Assembly: GCA_017520365.1 (NCBI GenBank)
Contig: JAFXFQ010000067.1
Location: 1-15,411, forward strand
Length of the DNA stretch: 15,411 nt
Direction of reading: 5' to 3'
Origin: Clostridia bacterium
GTDB lineage: Bacteria; Bacillota; Clostridia; Oscillospirales; CAG-272
Shown here: piece after piece, positions 12,364 to 15,411 of the stretch
How the letters are laid out: the number at the start of each line of letters is the position of its first letter
Numbering within the stretch: the first letter of the stretch is position 1
Position numbers and translations under genes: made by a program
Notes under the pieces: generated by a model
Databases searched by the model: none
What the model was told of the DNA's origin: nothing
What the model saw: the letters and a program-made list of their open reading frames with translations, nothing else

Positions 12364-13638
12364 ATGAAACGATTTATAAGCATTTTTCTTTGTATCACAC
12401 TTACAGCCTTAAGTGCGTTTTCTCTGTTTTCCTGCTCAAAGGAAAAAAAGAATGACGGACCGGTGGCATATATTCTTGCAGAAAAAGGAAACGCTTACTC
12501 CCTCGGTCTTGCTGAAAGCTTTAAATTCGCCTACGAGGACAAGGGAGGCTCTCCCACCATGGAGACGTTCTCCTCGGGAACAACAGATTTTTCCGAGTAT
12601 TTCAACAGAGCAATTGAGATCGGTGCAAAGGTGATATTCCTTCCAAACACCATTGCAACTGCTGAGAACCTCCTGAACAGTGCCAAAAAATGCGGAGTAA
12701 ACGTGCCCATTCTTGCGGGAGATACGTGGGAGTGCGAAAGTGTGCTTGAAGCAGTTAAAAAAACCGGTCTTGAAGTCTATTTCACCACCTTCTTCCACGA
12801 AAGCGACACCTCTACCAAGGTTCGTGATGAGTTTGTTACCGGATTCAAGAAATATCTCCACGATAACAGCGAGTATTATGAAATGAACGGGGCAAATGAC
12901 AGGGTTACGGCTCTTTCCGCTCTCGGATTTGACGCATATAACACGGCAATGGCTGCTATCCGCGCGGCTGCAGATGAAAAAGGAGCAGATCTTACCTCCG
13001 TTGACGTAGCGACAAAGCTTTGGGATACAGAAATTAACGGAGTTTGCGGCAAGATCGTATTTGATGAAAACGGAGACCCTATCAAGGAAAACGTCTATAT
13101 TGAAAAGGTCAACAAGGACGGAAGCGGATTTGAATTTATAAAGATCCAGAAGGTAGAAAACAACAGCGAAAAGGGCAAAAGCCCGGAATATGACAAAATG
13201 GGCTTCGGCATTGATAAAGAAAACAAGCGAATCACCATCGGCGTTTTCGAGCCTACCACCGGAGACAATGCTGCAGGCGGAAAGCAGGAGCTTCTCGGAA
13301 TCATGTACGCCAATACTCTTGATAAGTATATTACTATCGGAGAGGATGAATACGAGGTCGTTCTTTGTGTCAGCGATAACGGCTCTCTCACGGAATATGC
13401 TGTTACCACCGCCACAAAGCTTGTTGAGGCAAGAAGCATAATCGTTATCGGCTCTTACGGCTCCAGCGTATCCATTGAAGCCGCTCAGACATTTGAAGAT
13501 GCGGGAATCCCCGCTATCGGTGCCTCCTGCACAAGTGTTGACGTTACATACACCTACGAATATTACTTCAGAACAACCGTTTCCGACTCCGTAGAGGGCG
13601 AGGCAATGGCAGAATATGCATTTGAGCTTATCAAATAA
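12364..13638 (+). CDS. Circularly permuted LivK-type substrate-binding lipoprotein
   Basis: Resembles the branched-chain amino acid ABC transporter binding proteins (periplasmic binding fold type I) but with the fold in swapped order. Residues 1-24 are a lipoprotein signal (LFSC, C24). Residues 33-262 match the second part of LivK: VAYILAEKGNAYSLGLAESF, then TFSSGTTDFSEY, then a VIFLPN strand, then ALGFDAYNTAMAAIRAA, ending in VYIEKVNKDGS and a FEFIKIQ strand. Residues 263-288 are a polar linker. Residues 289-424 match the first part of LivK: ITIGVFEPTTGDNAAGG, then VIGSYGSS, IPAIGASCTS and YFRTTVSDSVEGEAMAEYA. The product stops exactly where an ordinary protein crosses into its second lobe, and the first segment resumes there. 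The halves do not overlap and sum to one fold. No permease or ATPase genes lie nearby, and it has its own promoter and terminator. The ligand is unknown. Confidence 0.85.
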   Translation: MKRFISIFLCITLTALSAFSLFSCSKEKKNDGPVAYILAEKGNAYSLGLAESFKFAYEDKGGSPTMETFSSGTTDFSEYFNRAIEIGAKVIFLPNTIATAENLLNSAKKCGVNVPILAGDTWECESVLEAVKKTGLEVYFTTFFHESDTSTKVRDEFVTGFKKYLHDNSEYYEMNGANDRVTALSALGFDAYNTAMAAIRAAADEKGADLTSVDVATKLWDTEINGVCGKIVFDENGDPIKENVYIEKVNKDGSGFEFIKIQKVENNSEKGKSPEYDKMGFGIDKENKRITIGVFEPTTGDNAAGGKQELLGIMYANTLDKYITIGEDEYEVVLCVSDNGSLTEYAVTTATKLVEARSIIVIGSYGSSVSIEAAQTFEDAGIPAIGASCTSVDVTYTYEYYFRTTVSDSVEGEAMAEYAFELIK

Positions 13639-13645
13639 ATACAAC

Positions 13646-13685
13646 AAAAAAACGACCCATTCCGTAACGGAATGGGTCGTTTTTT
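13646..13685. terminator. Bidirectional terminator between convergent genes
   Basis: AAAAAACGACCCATTCCG pairs perfectly with CGGAATGGGTCGTTTTTT around a three-base TAA turn. It lies between the convergent stop codons at 13638 and 13688, with A and T runs on both sides, so it can end transcription from both directions. Confidence 0.92.
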
Positions 13686-13687
13686 GA

Positions 13688-14314
13688 TCAATATGTGGGA
13701 GTATCAAGTCTCCAGCCGTTTTCCTCTTTAACAAGAGTGAATACCGCAGGCTTTTCTTCCTTTTTGCCGTCAAGATAGGATACTATCTCAACTTTAACGC
13801 TCTTTTCCTTTTTAGACTTGACCTTTATGGTGCTGTAATCGTATGTGCGGGCAGGAAGTTCCTTCTCCGCAAGGTCGATCCTGACAGTTAGAGTTCCGTT
13901 TCCGTCCTCCATATATTTAGCATAAACTGCCTGTGCGCCATCCTGCAGGGAAAAGCCTTCAAAGGCTGTCTTGTAAAGGGATTCACAGTAAGCCCTTGAA
14001 TACACCTTTGCGGTTGCTTCCTTGATCATTGCAATTGAGGTATAGGGAGATTCCTCCGTTACGGGAAGGAACTGTATGTTATCAAGCTCCAGTCCGTTTT
14101 CCTCAGCAAACTTCTTTGCTTCCTCGCTATCCTCCTCGCTGATGGGAAGTCCCTTACCGAAATAGATATCGTTTATGCCAAAGGAGGCCTCTATCAGCTC
14201 CCGGGCAACCTTTTTTATCTCATCATCCGTATAATCCACTCCGCAGGAAACGCCCATTAGCGCCGCAATTACAAGAGCAAGAAGAAGGGATGTTATTTTA
14301 ACGATTCTCTTCAT
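13688..14314 (-). CDS. Putative lipoprotein or secreted protein, unknown function
   Basis: I do not recognise a family. The 208-residue product has a hydrophobic signal (about 7-22) ending at C24; the box reads GVSC, so the -3 position is Gly instead of Leu and lipidation is less certain. The remainder is a polar domain with an early helix (DDEIKKVARELIEASFG), a central helix with a VYSRAYCESLYKTAF segment, and a C-terminal strand pair ending AVFTLVKEENGWRLDTP, which resembles small secreted NTF2-like or DUF domains without being diagnostic. I chose the ATG at 14314 over 14320 because GAGGA lies six bases upstream, formed by the last codons of gyrA. The start is two bases after the gyrA TGA, so the genes are coupled. 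It ends at the bidirectional terminator. Confidence 0.75.
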   Translation of the reverse strand: MKRIVKITSLLLALVIAALMGVSCGVDYTDDEIKKVARELIEASFGINDIYFGKGLPISEEDSEEAKKFAEENGLELDNIQFLPVTEESPYTSIAMIKEATAKVYSRAYCESLYKTAFEGFSLQDGAQAVYAKYMEDGNGTLTVRIDLAEKELPARTYDYSTIKVKSKKEKSVKVEIVSYLDGKKEEKPAVFTLVKEENGWRLDTPTY

Positions 14315-14316
14315 GA

Positions 14317-15411
14317 TCATTCCTCATCATCGGCTTCATTTGCCTCGGAAACGACGGCAACGTCGGTCATAGCATCCTCATCAACATCTGATATTTTTTC
14401 AGAAATCTCTGCAGGTGCCTCGCTCTCAGCCTTGGCAACGTCCTCATCGCTTACTCTGTCAGTAACTGCAAGAGAAACGACCTTAGCATTTTCATCGGCA
14501 AACTTCATAACGGTAACGCCCTTGGACTTTGTAGAATCAACTATTCTGATCTCTCCTGCTTCAAGTCGCTTGATTATACCTGTATCGGTGATCATTACGA
14601 TATCCTCTTCGCTGGAGACAACTGCGATTGCCGCAACAGGAGCACCTGCTTTTTCAACGTCATGGCAGTAGACACCGGTATTGGGACGGTTCATGCGGCT
14701 GAAGTTTTTGAAGGGACAGCGCTTGCCCTTACCGTTTTCGGTAACGGTGAGAAGCATATATTTCTCCTGCCACTCCTCATTGTTCTCGATAAGTGCGGCA
14801 CCGATAACGTAGTCTTCCTCAAACTTGAACTTGATAGCCGTAACTCCGCGGCTTGTTCTGCCGACAATACGAACGTCATCCTCGCTGTAGCGGCTTCCGC
14901 GGCCGAGATGTGTTGCAACGAACACGTCCTTACCTCCGCGGGAAACGTCTGCAAAGATAAGCTCGTCGCCCTCGTCAAGGTTAATGGCGATCTTACCGCC
15001 CTTGCGCTGATACTCGTACTCGGAAAGGGCAGTTTTCTTAATAACGCCGTTCTTTGTGACCATAAGCAGATAAGCATCGCTGTCAAATCCGTTGACTGCA
15101 ACGATAGCAGTGATCTTTTCACCCTCGTCGATATCGATGATATTAACGATATTTGATCCCTTGGCATTGCTGGATGCCTCGGGAATGCGGTATGCCTTTT
15201 TAGCGAATATCTTACCCTTATTTGTAAAGAGAAGGAGGGTAGAGTGGCTGTTAACAACTATAAGCTTTTCAGTTACGTCCTCTTCCTTCATCTTAAGGCC
15301 TGTTCTGCCTCGTGCATCCTTACCCTGAGTCTTGTATACGTCTACCTGCTGGCGCTTGATATAGCCGGTCTTTGTCATAGTGATTACGCAGGTATGGCGC
15401 TCGATAAGGTC
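14317..15411 (-). CDS. gyrA: DNA gyrase subunit A, C-terminal part (cut by window edge)
   Basis: GyrA is the breakage-reunion subunit of gyrase; its C-terminal beta-pinwheel wraps DNA so that negative supercoils can be introduced. The 364 residues visible run off the right edge and contain pinwheel blades: ITMTKTGYIKR, LLLFTNKGKIFAKKAYRIPE, NAKGSNIVNIIDID, MVTKNGVIKKTALSE, GRTSRGVTAIKF, TENGKGKRCPF, MITDTGIIKRLEAGEIR and STKSKGVTVMKF. The protein ends in an acidic tail (EANEADDEE), as usual. The GyrA-box position in blade 1 reads QGKDARG (15307-15327) rather than QRRGGRG, while blade 2 carries QRKGGKI (14989-15009). This could therefore be a ParC-like paralogue, but the blade pattern favours GyrA. 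The downstream lipoprotein gene uses its last codons as a ribosome site. Confidence 0.9.
   Translation of the reverse strand, partial: DLIERHTCVITMTKTGYIKRQQVDVYKTQGKDARGRTGLKMKEEDVTEKLIVVNSHSTLLLFTNKGKIFAKKAYRIPEASSNAKGSNIVNIIDIDEGEKITAIVAVNGFDSDAYLLMVTKNGVIKKTALSEYEYQRKGGKIAINLDEGDELIFADVSRGGKDVFVATHLGRGSRYSEDDVRIVGRTSRGVTAIKFKFEEDYVIGAALIENNEEWQEKYMLLTVTENGKGKRCPFKNFSRMNRPNTGVYCHDVEKAGAPVAAIAVVSSEEDIVMITDTGIIKRLEAGEIRIVDSTKSKGVTVMKFADENAKVVSLAVTDRVSDEDVAKAESEAPAEISEKISDVDEDAMTDVAVVSEANEADDEE

Noticed and set aside
12364..13638. Binding protein read as two tandem domains
   Set aside because: The two parts match different, non-overlapping portions of one family fold and together give one copy only, so a tandem duplication does not describe it.
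12436..13773. 445-codon open frame antisense to the permuted binding protein
   Set aside because: It is a shadow of the plus-strand gene's codon pattern: Cys- and Val-rich with no recognisable motif and no ribosome site, and it runs through the terminator.

Overview
This window looks like a chromosomal segment of a low-to-mid GC Gram-positive anaerobe of the class Clostridia (Bacillota). The reasons are the Gram-positive-style promoters (TTGACA-17-TATAAT), the strong AGGAGG-type ribosome sites, the many short lipoproteins, a dockerin-bearing secreted protein, and a MinD-like ATPase beside a methylglyoxal-synthase-fold protein, a neighbourhood familiar from Clostridia. Genus cannot be read from the sequence. 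Most genes are housekeeping and lie on the minus strand. No tRNA, rRNA, CRISPR array, transposase or phage gene was seen, and no gene-free stretch exceeds about 300 bases.

Layout, left to right. Positions 1-190 are AT-rich intergenic DNA with a long perfect-looking hairpin and the terminator of the first operon. Positions 191-4764 are a minus-strand cluster read from a promoter at 4735-4764: MinD-like ATPase, methylglyoxal-synthase-like protein, a terminator-like hairpin, YmdB-type phosphodiesterase, galactokinase, a small membrane protein and PgsA. Positions 4829-7452 are a second minus-strand operon: ComM/YifB ATPase, a SecB-like protein, and a rhomboid protease interrupted by an in-frame TAA. 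Divergent from it is a small ribbon-helix-helix regulator (7518-7715). Then comes an independently transcribed, strongly codon-biased secreted protein of 876 residues (CBM9-like domain, Cys pairs, LamG-like region, dockerin) with its own promoter, 5' hairpin and terminator. A lipoprotein/GDPD operon (12190 to 10689) follows on the minus strand, transcribed from a consensus promoter.

The most unusual gene is the plus-strand lipoprotein at 12364-13638. It is built from a branched-chain amino acid (LivJ/LivK-type) substrate-binding protein, but its two parts are in reversed order: signal peptide, then the C-terminal part of the fold, then a linker, then the N-terminal part. The two parts add up to one complete fold, so it reads as a natural circular permutation. 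It has its own promoter and terminator and no transporter genes beside it. The window ends with a lipoprotein-like protein coupled to the 3' end of gyrA, whose canonical GyrA-box is degenerate.

Other points of interest are a methylglyoxal-synthase homologue that keeps the phosphate pocket but has lost the catalytic Asp/His residues, and a SecB-like protein in a lineage where SecB is not classically expected. All functional statements rest on reading motifs by eye; no database search was possible.
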